In this document: positions 29,064 through 38,086 of the stretch, piece after piece | How positions within the stretch are numbered: the first letter of the stretch is position 1 | Layout: each line of letters starts with the position of its first letter | Source: Nocardia panacis | Lineage (GTDB): Bacteria > Actinomycetota > Actinomycetes > Mycobacteriales > Mycobacteriaceae | Assembly: GCF_003598715.1 (NCBI RefSeq) | Contig: NZ_QZFU01000015.1 | Span: forward strand, 1-64,000 | Length of the DNA stretch: 64,000 bases | Direction: 5' to 3' | The notes under the pieces: generated by a model | The model's database searches: none | What the model saw: the letters and a program-made list of their open reading frames with translations, nothing else | Told to the model about the DNA's origin: nothing | Program-made: the position numbers and the translations under genes

Positions 29064-30020
29064 ATGCCGTCCTTCGCCTCCTCCGCCGATCTCGGCGAGA
29101 AACAACGCACACTCGAGGTCCTCGCCGAAGGCGTCTACGCCCTCACAGCCGAGGGCGACCCGAATATCGGGGCGATCGAGGGCGAGGATTTCCTGCTCTG
29201 CTTCGAGGCACTCGCCACGCCGGTCGCGGCGCGCAAATGGTTGACGCTGCTGCGCGAGCACACCGACAAACCCGTGCGCTACCTGGTGCTCTCGCACTAT
29301 CACGCGGTGCGGGTGCTCGGCGCGTCGGCCTTCGACGCGCAGACCATCGTGGCGCACCGCACCACCGCCGACCTGATCGAGGAACGCGGACTCGCCGACT
29401 GGAAAAGCGAATTCGCCCGCATGCCCCGCCTGGCCAACGGCGCGGAGTCGGTGCCGGGTCTGACCCACCCCACCATGACCTTCGCCGACACCATGACCAT
29501 CGAACTCGGCGGCGACCGCGGCACGGTGGAACTGCGCCATCCCGGCAGGGGCCACACCGAGGGCGATTTGGTCGCCTGGCTCCCCCGCCAGGGCATTCTC
29601 TTCGCGGGCGACCTGGTGGAGGCGCAGGCCGCGCTCTACACCGGCGACGCGTTCCACCGGGAATGGTCGAGCACGACGTTGGACACGGTGCGCGCGCTCG
29701 GCGCGCGAACACTCATCGGCGGACGCGGCGCGGTCTCGCACGGTCGCGCGGCCGTCGAAGCCGCGATCGAGCAGACCCGCCACTTCCTGGCGGTGATGAT
29801 CGCCGAGGTCGGCGCGGTCCAACAGCGCGGCGGCACGCTGAAGGAGGCATTCGAAGCCACCCACGCCGCCCTTTTCGAGGACTACGGTCGCTGGCCCATC
29901 TTCGAACACTGCCTGCCGTTCGATGTGTCCCGACTGTGGGACGAACTGTCCGGAATCGAGCGCCCCATCATCTGGACCGCCGAACGCGACCGCGAGGTGT
30001 GGGCGCGATTGCAGGGGTAG
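29064..30020 (+). CDS. MBL-fold metallohydrolase-like protein with degenerate metal motif
   Basis: A 318-residue metallo-beta-lactamase fold protein. The segment VRYLVLSHYHAVRVLGAS occupies the HxHxDH position but reads HYHAVR, so the Asp and third His are missing. Later motifs are kept: HPGRGHTEGDLVAWLP and FAGDLVE. The enzyme may use fewer metals or another chemistry. I chose ATG 29064 because GAGAGG precedes it; ATG 29040 is also in frame. The stop is 2 nt before the FAD-monooxygenase start, so the two act together, perhaps in degrading an aromatic compound. Confidence 0.85.
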   Translation: MPSFASSADLGEKQRTLEVLAEGVYALTAEGDPNIGAIEGEDFLLCFEALATPVAARKWLTLLREHTDKPVRYLVLSHYHAVRVLGASAFDAQTIVAHRTTADLIEERGLADWKSEFARMPRLANGAESVPGLTHPTMTFADTMTIELGGDRGTVELRHPGRGHTEGDLVAWLPRQGILFAGDLVEAQAALYTGDAFHREWSSTTLDTVRALGARTLIGGRGAVSHGRAAVEAAIEQTRHFLAVMIAEVGAVQQRGGTLKEAFEATHAALFEDYGRWPIFEHCLPFDVSRLWDELSGIERPIIWTAERDREVWARLQG

Positions 30021-30022
30021 CG

Positions 30023-31513
30023 ATGCATGCCGAGGTGGCCGTCATCGGCAACGGACCGGTCGGCCAGACCACCGCATTGCTGCTCGCCCGCTGGGGAATT
30101 CGGGTGCTGCTGCTGGATCGTCGCCCGAGCCGGGACGCGATCGGCTCCAAAGCCATCTGTCAGCAGCGCGATGTACTCGATATCTGGGCGGCGGTCGGCG
30201 CGGGCGCGCGCATCGCCGAGGAGGGCCTCACCTGGACCACGGCCCGCACCTTCTACCGGGATCGCGAGTTGTTCTCCCGCGAGCTCACCGATCCGGGCTG
30301 CTCACCGTTCCCGCCTTTCGTCAACCTCTCGCAGTCGCGCACCGAGCGGATTCTCGACGAACGCATCGCCGCCGAACCGCGCATCGAGGTGCGCTGGGAT
30401 CACCTGGTCACCGATATCGCGCAGCATCCGGAGGGGATAACACTGCGCTGCACCACTTCTCGCGGACAGACCGAGATCGCCACCGCCTACGCGGTGGCCT
30501 GTGCGGGCGCGCAGGGTGCGCAACTGCGCCGCCTGCTCGGCATCGGTTTCGAAGGTGAGAGCTTCGACGACAGATTCCTGATCTGCGATATCCGCACGGA
30601 TCTGCCCGACTGGTCGCGGGAGCGGCGCTTCTATTTCGATCCGGAGTGGAATCCGGGACGCCAGGTGCTGATCCACCCCTGCCCGGATTCGACCTTCCGC
30701 ATCGACTGGCAGGTCCCCGGCGACTACGACCTCGACGCGGAGGAATCCACCGGCGAACTCGACGCCCGTATCCGCCGCATCATCGGCGATCGACCCTATG
30801 GGATCGTCTGGAAATCGGTGTACCGCTTCCACTCCCGCATCGCCGACCGCCTGCGCGCGGGCCGGGTGCTGCTCGCGGGCGACTGCGCGCACCTGGTGGC
30901 GCCCTTCGGCGCGCGCGGCCTCAATTCCGGTGTCGCCGACGCCGAGAACGCCGCCTGGAAGCTGGCTTTCGTGCTGCGCGGCTGGGCGCCGGAGGCCCTG
31001 CTCGACTCCTACCACGCGGAACGGCACGCGGCCGCGCGGGAGAATATCGATATCACCACGCACACCATGGATTTCCTCGTCCCGCGCACGCCCGAACTCC
31101 AGCGCCGGCGGCGCGAGACCCTGGATGCGGTGGCCGCCGATCCCACCCTCGCCGACGCGGTCGACTCGGGACGGCTCTGCGAACCGCACCGGTATGTCGA
31201 ATCACCCTTGACCACAGCCAATCCCGAGGCGCCCATCGCGCCGGGCACGCTGGTGCCGGATGTCCCGATCACCCTGGACGGCAGCCCGACACGGCTGCGC
31301 GCCATCGCCAGAGACGGATTCCTCGTCGTGACGACGAATCCCGGCGCGGTCGCGCCGGATTCGCCCTTCCCCCTGCGCGTCGTGAACGCCGCCGGGACCA
31401 CGCTGCCCGTCGGGGCGGTCTTCCTCATCCGCCCCGACGCCCATGTCGCGGCCGTCCTCCCCTCGGTCGACGACCTGCCCGCGGCACTGCGCCGGGCGAC
31501 CGCCCGTCAATGA
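30023..31513 (+). CDS. FAD-dependent aromatic monooxygenase (UbiH/PheA/MhpA type)
   Basis: A 496-residue flavoprotein hydroxylase. The Rossmann start AVIGNGPVGQTTALLLARWG binds ADP. The GD motif is LLAGDCAHLVAPFGARGLNSGVADA in parts. A short C-terminal thioredoxin-like tail follows (GDG-free, from about 420). It is predicted to hydroxylate a phenolic or similar ring using NAD(P)H and oxygen. The ATG at 30023 directly follows the MBL gene stop. Its end overlaps the convergent HEXXH gene by 7 nt. The substrate is unknown. Confidence 0.9.
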   Translation: MHAEVAVIGNGPVGQTTALLLARWGIRVLLLDRRPSRDAIGSKAICQQRDVLDIWAAVGAGARIAEEGLTWTTARTFYRDRELFSRELTDPGCSPFPPFVNLSQSRTERILDERIAAEPRIEVRWDHLVTDIAQHPEGITLRCTTSRGQTEIATAYAVACAGAQGAQLRRLLGIGFEGESFDDRFLICDIRTDLPDWSRERRFYFDPEWNPGRQVLIHPCPDSTFRIDWQVPGDYDLDAEESTGELDARIRRIIGDRPYGIVWKSVYRFHSRIADRLRAGRVLLAGDCAHLVAPFGARGLNSGVADAENAAWKLAFVLRGWAPEALLDSYHAERHAAARENIDITTHTMDFLVPRTPELQRRRRETLDAVAADPTLADAVDSGRLCEPHRYVESPLTTANPEAPIAPGTLVPDVPITLDGSPTRLRAIARDGFLVVTTNPGAVAPDSPFPLRVVNAAGTTLPVGAVFLIRPDAHVAAVLPSVDDLPAALRRATARQ

Positions 31514-33216
31514 TCCCGAGGCTCGGCCAACCAGCGCAGTAGATCGAGGATATCCACATCGTCCGCGCGCAGCACGGCGTACAGCGCCGCGACGATCTCG
31601 CTCCGCGTGTGTAGGACTTCAAAATCGCGATCTCGGAACAATTGTGGCAGCACCAGCGCCATTCCGGCCCACACCTGCGGGCGCGACGGATCCTCGCGCA
31701 GCGAGGCCAGGTAGGACACCATCGCCTGTTCGTGGCGGCCCGCGAGATACTCCCTATCGCCGCCAGAGACCGCCATGCTCCGATCGCGCAGTGCGTGCGC
31801 GAGTGCCAGCGTGCGGTAACCGGCGGGAATCGCGTCCTGGTCGACCGGCCGGGACACGGCAGGCAACTCCGGCCGCCGCTCGCCCGCACGCCACCGCCGC
31901 GCCAACTCCGCGATATCCCCCGCATCCGGACGCAGATTCCGTACCCGCCAGAACGTCCGGTGCGCCCGAACCACCTCGGCCGCGGTGGATCTCGCCACCG
32001 CGGGCACATCCTCGAGCAACCACGGCTCCATCGCGGCCGCCAAGGTGCGCACCAGCGTCAATCCGGCGGCGGTCAACGCGCGCGAACCCGCCGCCTGCTC
32101 GATCGCCTCGGCCACCTGCCCGCGCCACAGGACGAAATCGATATGCGCCGCCGGGCCACCGTGGCAGTCGGAATGCCGATGCACCCGCCAGAAATCGGTG
32201 ACGCCGAAGAAGGCGTAGATCCCGTGCAGCAGTCCGGGCAGCGGGCGCGGATCGTCGCGCCACGGGGCGTAGAACAGTGGGCCGGGATCGAATTCGACCA
32301 GGTCCACCCGGTCGAGCAGCAGATTCAGCTTGGTGTGCTGGACCTCGTGGATGAGGGTCAACGCCAACTGGCACGGATCCGCGGGCGCGGTGGTGTACAC
32401 GCATCCGCCGCCCGCCGTCGCGGTGTGGCTGGCGGCATCGGTGCGCGGCCGCGCGCTCAGCGGTGCGAGCATTCGCAGCGCCTCGTGCATGGGTTGGCGA
32501 TACCCGGCGAAGTCCCGGCCGAGCAGATCCCAAGCGTCGGCGAAGGTTTCGCGCCAGGTCTCCGCTTCGGCGGCTGTCAGCCTGGGGGCTTCGTCCTGCT
32601 GCAGGTCGCGCAGCGGGTCGAGATCGTCCAGGACGATATCGGCACGGACCTTGCGCATGGGCAGCCAGCCGGATTCGTCCTCGGCATCCAGGGCGCGGAC
32701 CCGGACGACAACATCATCCATGGTGAATGTCAGTGCCCCGCCTGACCATTCGAGGCGGGCGTGGCCGTCCACCGCACCCAGTCGAGCCAGACCGATGCCC
32801 GGCAAGACCACCGCACCCGCGCGCACCACGACCGCCAACTCCCCGGCCGACTCGCACATCACCGCGCAAGCCGCCGCGAGCCAACCCAGGTAGCCGCATT
32901 CGACCCACAGCGGCATCGTCGCGGAATCGGTGCCGCGGACCCGGCGGATGGTGCGCGTCAACCAGGTCCCGGTATGCGGATGGCTCAGCATCGCGCGCAC
33001 CTGCCTCGGATACTCGCGCTGTAGTTCGGCCAGCCGCCGGTAGGCCGCCGGGAGTCCCGCCGCGTCGGCGATCTCGGGTGCGATCTCGCTCATGAGCAAC
33101 CGCAGCAGGATCATGCGGGTCAGCACCACCTCGTCGAATAGATCGGCGATGGCCTCCGAGGATCCGAACCCGGTACTCAAATCCGCTGTGACGCTGTCGA
33201 TGTGCACGCCGTTCAC
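31507..33216 (-). CDS. HEXXH-motif peptide-modification protein of an FxsB-type RiPP locus
   Basis: A 569-residue protein of the family named for its HEXXH motif, here HEVQH at residues 290-294 within LALTLIHEVQHTKLNLLLD. Further conserved-looking blocks are DPGPLFYAPWRDDPRPLPGLLHG in parts and HGIYAF (331-336), which may supply a third metal ligand. Families of this kind co-occur with FxsB radical SAM enzymes; I recall some being described as 2-oxoglutarate-dependent peptide beta-hydroxylases rather than proteases. The GTG at 33216 overlaps the rSAM stop (GTGA), so translation is coupled. It is the third gene of the precursor-rSAM-HEXXH operon. Confidence 0.85.
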   Translation of the reverse strand: MNGVHIDSVTADLSTGFGSSEAIADLFDEVVLTRMILLRLLMSEIAPEIADAAGLPAAYRRLAELQREYPRQVRAMLSHPHTGTWLTRTIRRVRGTDSATMPLWVECGYLGWLAAACAVMCESAGELAVVVRAGAVVLPGIGLARLGAVDGHARLEWSGGALTFTMDDVVVRVRALDAEDESGWLPMRKVRADIVLDDLDPLRDLQQDEAPRLTAAEAETWRETFADAWDLLGRDFAGYRQPMHEALRMLAPLSARPRTDAASHTATAGGGCVYTTAPADPCQLALTLIHEVQHTKLNLLLDRVDLVEFDPGPLFYAPWRDDPRPLPGLLHGIYAFFGVTDFWRVHRHSDCHGGPAAHIDFVLWRGQVAEAIEQAAGSRALTAAGLTLVRTLAAAMEPWLLEDVPAVARSTAAEVVRAHRTFWRVRNLRPDAGDIAELARRWRAGERRPELPAVSRPVDQDAIPAGYRTLALAHALRDRSMAVSGGDREYLAGRHEQAMVSYLASLREDPSRPQVWAGMALVLPQLFRDRDFEVLHTRSEIVAALYAVLRADDVDILDLLRWLAEPRDH

Positions 33217-34463
33217 GAACCTTCTCCTGTCTGGCGCGACCGCGCGAGATCGGTGCCGACCCGCGAGTCGATGTGACGGATCAATTTGGTGAGATCGGCG
33301 CAGTAGACGGAGGGGTGCCGGAATCCGCTGTCCGCGCGGTAGCGATGCACGTAGTGACCGCCGCCGCACACGGTGTGGATCGGGCAGGCCCGGCACTCGT
33401 CGCTGAGCGCCTCCACGCCGATTTGTCGGGCGATGACCGCGGGCAGCCGCATCGCCTCGTCCAGGGCATTGCCCAGCCCGCGCAGACCGAACCCGGCGGC
33501 CCCCGCATAGGCCGATTTGAGCTCGTCGACCTGTTCGAGCGTGCCGTCGGTCTCGATGACGGCCAGTTGAATGGGTTCCAGGCCAATGAGTTCCGAACCG
33601 GCCGTGCCGCCGATCAGCAGATCGACGATATCCTCGAACAGCCGCACGCTCGTCGTCGCGGCACGCTCGCCGTACCAGCGGTCGAAGATCGGGATGAGCC
33701 AGTCGGCATAGGGCGTTTCCGTCGAGTCCGCGACGCGATGCGGCGGCGGGTTGGTCCAGTTGCCGTGCGGTAGTAGGAAATCCACCGAGGGCGGCCGAAA
33801 ACGCAGCAGGCCCTCATAGGTGCGGATCGGATCGTTGGCGACGTCGATGGTGCACAGCAGTCCGCCGTAGAGATGCCGGTACTCCGGCGCGGACAGCCGC
33901 GCCAGTGCGGCGGCCACGTCGGCGTGGCTGCCGCGACCCCGCCGATCGCGCCGGTGCCGGTCGTTGGCGGTCGCGTCGCCGTCCAGGCTGACGCCGATGC
34001 CGATATTCCACTGCGCGCACAGGCGCAGGAATTCGTCGTCGAGCAGCACGCCATTGGTCTGCATGCTCAGCTGGACACCGAGGTGCTTGCCGAGCGTTTC
34101 GCGCGCATGTCGCGCGAAGAATGCGAGTTCGGCATGGCCCGCCAACAGCGGCTCGCCACCGTGGAACACCAGTTGGACCGCGTCGATTTTGTGCCGCAGC
34201 GCATGTTCGCCTATCATCGCGCAGGCGGTCGTGAAAGTTTCGCGGCGCATGACCTTGGGCTGATTGCGCCAGCCCTGGTCCGCCATTTCGTAGATATAGC
34301 AGTAGTCGCATGCGAGATTGCATCGACTATGGATTTTGACGACGAATTCCGTGAATGGTAGCGGCGTCCATTCGGCCCGCCGCAGCGCGGCCGCGTCCAA
34401 TCCGGATTCGGGCCACATCGGTCGAAACTCGGGAATCTCGAGCGGAATCGAATCCGAGGCCAT
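33213..34463 (-). CDS. FxsB-family radical SAM/SPASM peptide maturase
   Basis: A 416-residue radical SAM enzyme. The CX3CX2C cluster motif is CNLACDYC (Cys48, Cys52, Cys55), preceded by FVVKIHSR. VFHGGEPLLAG is the usual GGEP strand. A C-terminal SPASM-type region (DECRACPIHTVCGGG through VYC) binds auxiliary clusters. FxsB-type enzymes form three-residue cyclophane cross-links in ribosomal peptides at an F-x-S motif. The ATG at 34463 follows GAGGAG. The gene is 88 bp after the precursor gene and overlaps the HEXXH gene by 4 nt. Confidence 0.9.
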   Translation of the reverse strand: MASDSIPLEIPEFRPMWPESGLDAAALRRAEWTPLPFTEFVVKIHSRCNLACDYCYIYEMADQGWRNQPKVMRRETFTTACAMIGEHALRHKIDAVQLVFHGGEPLLAGHAELAFFARHARETLGKHLGVQLSMQTNGVLLDDEFLRLCAQWNIGIGVSLDGDATANDRHRRDRRGRGSHADVAAALARLSAPEYRHLYGGLLCTIDVANDPIRTYEGLLRFRPPSVDFLLPHGNWTNPPPHRVADSTETPYADWLIPIFDRWYGERAATTSVRLFEDIVDLLIGGTAGSELIGLEPIQLAVIETDGTLEQVDELKSAYAGAAGFGLRGLGNALDEAMRLPAVIARQIGVEALSDECRACPIHTVCGGGHYVHRYRADSGFRHPSVYCADLTKLIRHIDSRVGTDLARSRQTGEGS

Positions 34464-34498
34464 GACGGCTCCTCACGACGGGTTTTTCGACGGTGGAA

Positions 34499-34533
34499 CC
34501 CTGCGGCGGGCCAGGGCGGTGCCCGCCGCAGGG
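34499..34533 (-). promoter_or_regulatory. Strong hairpin between RiPP precursor and rSAM gene
   Basis: Perfect 13-bp arms, CCCTGCGGCGGGC at 34499-34511 and its complement at 34521-34533, flank a 9-nt loop. It lies 18 nt after the precursor stop. No U-tract follows. It probably acts as a partial terminator or as 3' protection, keeping precursor mRNA more abundant than maturase mRNA. Confidence 0.7.
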
Positions 34534-34551
34534 ATTACTGCACCGCGCTGA

Positions 34552-34728
34552 CTACGCTCCGGTCCCGATGATGGACTGGAACTTCTGGCTGCGCACCGCA
34601 CCGGTCAACTGACGCTCGATCGCGGCCAGCAGTGCGGGGGCGGCATCGGCCAGCACCTCTCGACCAAGGGGGAATTCGGCCATTCCCATTTCGGTCTCCA
34701 GATCGGCGAGTTCGGCGAGTTTCGTCAT
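34552..34728 (-). CDS. RiPP precursor peptide, FxS type
   Basis: A 58-residue peptide. The leader is acidic and helical (MTKLAELADLETEMGMAEF, then PALLAAIERQL). The C-terminal core is AVRSQKFQSIIGTGA. The FQS triplet matches the F-x-S motif modified by FxsB enzymes, but four residues (GTGA) follow the usual F-x-S-x-x end. GAGAGG lies 7 nt before the ATG at 34728. The frame stays open to 35094 but only the part after 34728 is sensible. It is first in the precursor-rSAM-HEXXH operon. I think the precursor role is very likely; the final product is unknown. Confidence 0.85.
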   Translation of the reverse strand: MTKLAELADLETEMGMAEFPLGREVLADAAPALLAAIERQLTGAVRSQKFQSIIGTGA

Positions 34729-34967
34729 TTTCAAAACCTCTCTCTGTGAATCAATGACGCAATCAGGATGCATCGTGAATTCGCGATCGACCAAAGAAAT
34801 GCTGTTCCCAAATTCGGGAGTGGGGGCCGTTTCTGCCATGATGGTCGACACAAGGGGCGATGCGGCCACCGAACGCATTCGAAAGTCCGATACTTCGCTT
34901 TTCACCTCCGATACGACACGCGGCGGGTTATGGTGCTGGGGTCCGCGGCGAACAGGAGGATCCCGCG

Positions 34968-36332
34968 ATGTCCGACAGCCACACCTGGTCGGTGCTCGAG
35001 GCGCGAACGGCGCTGCGGGCGCGACGATTGAGCGCGCGAGAGTACGCCGAGGACCTGATCGCGCGCACCCGCGCACTGGCCGCCCTCGGCGCATACATCA
35101 CGCCCACACCGGAATTCGCCACAAGAGCACCCAATCCCGGTCCACTGCAAGGCATTCCACTTGCCATCAAGGACAACATCGATATCGCCGGGGTCCGCAC
35201 CACCGCCGCGACACCGCGGTTGCGCGAGCACATCCCCACCGCCGATTCGGCCGCCTGGCGGCTGCTCGCGGCGGCGGGCGCGGTACTGCTCGGCAAGACG
35301 AGCATGCACGAACTCGCTTACGGCGCAACGGGTGCGTGCACTGCCGCACCCACCGCGCGCAATCCCGTCGCCCCCACCCACCTCGCGGGCGGCAGCAGTT
35401 CCGGCACGGCCGCGGCCGTGGCGGCGGGCCTGGCCCCGGCGGGTCTGGGCACCGATACCGGCGGTTCGGTCCGCATCCCCGCCGCGGTGTGCGGCATCAT
35501 CGGCTTCCGCCCGAGCACCGGGCGCTATCCCGAATCCGGAGTTCTGCACCTGTCCCCCACTCGCGACGCGATCGGCGTGATGGCGCGCACGGTGCCGGAT
35601 ATTCTACTGCTCGATGCCGTCCTGACCGGCCGAAAACCGTCCACCCCAAGGGGTTCGGGACCGCAGCGGCTCGCGATCCCGCAGGAGGGGTGGCGCGATC
35701 TGCATCCGGAGGTGCACCGCCTCGCCACCCGCGCGCTCGATGCGCTGGAACGCGCAGGCCACCAACTGATCCCGGTGGACGAAAGCGTCCACGGCGGCTC
35801 CCTGGACGAACTGCTTCCGCTCGCCATGTGGGTTTCGCTGGCCGAGACCCCCGCCGCCTTCCGGGCCTACCTCGCCGATTCGACGGCGACATTCGAGGAG
35901 GTCATCGCCTCGATCGCCTCCCCGGACGTACGCGAGATCCTCACCCCGCTGCTCGAGTTCCCCATCCCCGAGCAGCAGTATCGAGCCGACCTGAAAACCC
36001 AAGCCCGCCTGCGCGAGACGGCCGCGGCGGCCCGCACCGAATTCGCCGCGACCGTCATGCCGACCACCGTGCTGCCCGCCGTCCCGGTCGGAAGCGGCAC
36101 GCACCTGGTCCACAATGGCGTCGAGGCGCCCACCTTCCCCACGTTCCTCCGGCACACCGGCCCGGCCGCGATCCTCGGCCTGCCATCGATCACCCTCCCC
36201 ATCGGCGCCACCCGCGACGGACTGCCGGTCGGCCTCCAGTTCGACGGCCATCCACAGCGCGATATCGACCTGCTCCACCTCGCCGAGTGCCTGAGCGCGG
36301 TCATCAATCCGGACCGTCGAGCGCCCGACTGA
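34968..36332 (+). CDS. Amidase, amidase-signature family
   Basis: A 454-residue AS-family hydrolase. The Ser-cisSer-Lys triad is visible: Lys68 in PLAIKDNIDIAG, cis-Ser143 in LAGGSSSGTAAA and Ser167 in GTDTGGSVRIPA. It hydrolyses C-N bonds of amides; homologues act on indoleacetamide, aryl amides or short peptides. ATG 34968 follows AGGAGG. It is divergent from the RiPP precursor, with 239 bp between, so a role in that pathway is possible but not indicated. The 3' end overlaps the next convergent gene by 29 nt. Confidence 0.93.
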   Translation: MSDSHTWSVLEARTALRARRLSAREYAEDLIARTRALAALGAYITPTPEFATRAPNPGPLQGIPLAIKDNIDIAGVRTTAATPRLREHIPTADSAAWRLLAAAGAVLLGKTSMHELAYGATGACTAAPTARNPVAPTHLAGGSSSGTAAAVAAGLAPAGLGTDTGGSVRIPAAVCGIIGFRPSTGRYPESGVLHLSPTRDAIGVMARTVPDILLLDAVLTGRKPSTPRGSGPQRLAIPQEGWRDLHPEVHRLATRALDALERAGHQLIPVDESVHGGSLDELLPLAMWVSLAETPAAFRAYLADSTATFEEVIASIASPDVREILTPLLEFPIPEQQYRADLKTQARLRETAAAARTEFAATVMPTTVLPAVPVGSGTHLVHNGVEAPTFPTFLRHTGPAAILGLPSITLPIGATRDGLPVGLQFDGHPQRDIDLLHLAECLSAVINPDRRAPD

Positions 36333-37110
36333 GCCGCGCCGCCTCGGTGTCCAATGCCGCGGCACGCAAATAGATCTCGGTCGAATCGGCCATTCGTCCC
36401 TGCCAGAGTGAGACGAGTTGCGCGCTGCGCGCCACCCGTTCGGCGGCGATGGCCCGCGCGGCCTCGTCGCGGCCCGCCGCGATCAGCCGCTCCGCGTCCT
36501 GATCCTCGACCAACCGCCGCTCGGCCTGATAGGCCCTGCGGCGGCAATGATCCGGGTCGACCACGCTCTCGCGCAGTTCCACCGCCTGCTGCAACAGATC
36601 GTCGACCACCCGGTGCCGCGGATCATAGGCGGCAGGCGCAGGGTTCTGCTCGAATTCGTGCGGCGGCGCGAGGATCTCGGGTTCGGCGGGTTCGGGCGGC
36701 GGTGCGGCGGCCCGCGCGGCCATGCGCCGCTCATCCTCGGCCCATGCCTGCATCAAGGCCCGATAGTCCTCCACCTCGGTCCTGGTGATCGGTCGGTGGC
36801 GCAGATGCGCGGTCAGGTTGGCCAGTTCGGCCCCGGTGGGATCGCGCAGCACCACGATCACCTGCCCGATCGGCTCCGGCGCGGCCCGCCCCTTCGCCTC
36901 GGCGTCGATGGCGGTGTCGCGACTCTCCTCCATCGCGTACAGGCAGGCCTGTTCGAACAGCTCGCCCGCGATCTCGAAGGCCAACCGCGTGGTCGCTCCG
37001 GTCCACGGATGCGGTTCGCCCCAGCGCTGCACCCCGTACTCCACCACCCGGCTTCCGTATCGAACCTCCCACGAATAGGCGGCATCCCGATCAGTCTCGT
37101 CGGTCGTCAC
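36304..37110 (-). CDS. Hypothetical protein with coiled-coil C-terminal half
   Basis: A 268-residue soluble protein that I do not recognise. The N-terminal third has a compact pattern (SWEVRYGSRVVEYGVQRWGE and TTRLAFEIAGELFEQA). A Pro/Glu linker at about 135-165 follows. The last 100 residues are charged and helical (AYQAERRLVEDQDAERL), probably coiled coil. The start is GTG at 37110. It is a separate unit: the next upstream gene starts its own frame 52 bp away. Confidence 0.7.
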   Translation of the reverse strand: MTTDETDRDAAYSWEVRYGSRVVEYGVQRWGEPHPWTGATTRLAFEIAGELFEQACLYAMEESRDTAIDAEAKGRAAPEPIGQVIVVLRDPTGAELANLTAHLRHRPITRTEVEDYRALMQAWAEDERRMAARAAAPPPEPAEPEILAPPHEFEQNPAPAAYDPRHRVVDDLLQQAVELRESVVDPDHCRRRAYQAERRLVEDQDAERLIAAGRDEAARAIAAERVARSAQLVSLWQGRMADSTEIYLRAAALDTEAARLSRALDGPD

Positions 37111-37162
37111 GCCACGATTGTCGCGCCACCGACGGGCGCACGCCGCGCGCAGCGCCGATACG

Positions 37163-38086
37163 CTAGCGACCCGATACCGCCGCGACCGCGATCACCAGGT
37201 CCTGCCACGACATTCCGGTGCCCTTGAACAGCAGGGGCCGATCCCGCCCGTACCCTCGCGGGTCCGAAACCGCCGCGCGCAGCGGGACAAGATCGCCCGC
37301 GACCAGCGCACCCTCGGCGACGGCAAGCACGATATCGCCCGCCTCCCGCAGCGCCGTCGCGACATCCTCGACCACGACCCGCGCCCGCCGACACAGCGCC
37401 GCGTCGACCTCGCGCTGCCCCGGATCGTGCGAACCGATGGCGATGACGATCGCGTCGGCACGCAGTATCGAGGAATCGAATAGGGGGTCGCGCGCACCCG
37501 TCGCGCAGACGACCACATCGGCGGCCGCCGTCGCCGCGAGCGCTTCGGCTTCGCCGTATGCCAATACCCGTGCCGAAGCGGCCAATTCGCGGTAGTTCCC
37601 TGGATGGCGCACCACATGGCACACCTCGTCGACGGCCGCGACGGCACGCAATGTCTCGACATGTCCGAGCGCCTGCGGCCCACCCCCGTAGACGACCACC
37701 CGCGGCGCCCCGCCGAGAGCCGGCCGAACAGCCGCGACCGAGACGGCCGGGGTGCGCACCGCCGTCAGAGCCGGACCGTCCAACAACGCACGCGGCGTGA
37801 GCGTCTCGGCGTCGAACAGCACATAGAGCCCCTGGATGCGGGGACGTCCCAGCGCCGGATTGCCCGGCGCGACCGTGGCCACCTTGACACCGGCGTAATC
37901 GCCGAAATCCGCAGGCATGATGAGGAATTCACCGGTGCGCAGTAGGACCCGCCCACGCGCCGGATCCGCACCGGGATCCAGCCCGCCGCGCAGTGCGTCC
38001 TCGATCGCCGCGACCGCCTCGGCGGGCGGCAACAACGCCCGCAACTCGGTAGCGTCTAGGAATTCAACGGGCAAACCCGGCACCAA
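37163..38086 (-). CDS. Ornithine cyclodeaminase/mu-crystallin family protein
   Basis: A 307-residue NAD(P)-binding enzyme. The N-terminal part shows the family entry EFLDATELRALLPPAEAVAAIEDALR in parts. The dinucleotide loop is VVYGGGPQALGHVETL (GxGxxA/G variant, here GGGPQA). DVVVCATGARDPLFD follows. It could be an ornithine cyclodeaminase, alanine dehydrogenase or imine reductase. The start is TTG 38086 or GTG 38083, and the gene overlaps the MarR gene by about 20 nt, so they are co-transcribed. Confidence 0.85.
   Translation of the reverse strand: MVPGLPVEFLDATELRALLPPAEAVAAIEDALRGGLDPGADPARGRVLLRTGEFLIMPADFGDYAGVKVATVAPGNPALGRPRIQGLYVLFDAETLTPRALLDGPALTAVRTPAVSVAAVRPALGGAPRVVVYGGGPQALGHVETLRAVAAVDEVCHVVRHPGNYRELAASARVLAYGEAEALAATAAADVVVCATGARDPLFDSSILRADAIVIAIGSHDPGQREVDAALCRRARVVVEDVATALREAGDIVLAVAEGALVAGDLVPLRAAVSDPRGYGRDRPLLFKGTGMSWQDLVIAVAAVSGR

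Noticed and set aside
28319..31513. 1064-residue open frame reaching back from the FAD monooxygenase
   Set aside because: Only the part from 30023 has homology and start signals. The upstream part is Arg-rich and covers the EamA and MBL genes in another frame.
34968..36332. Amidase as part of the RiPP pathway
   Set aside because: It is on the opposite strand with its own ribosome-binding site and is a general amidase-signature enzyme; neighbourhood alone is not enough.
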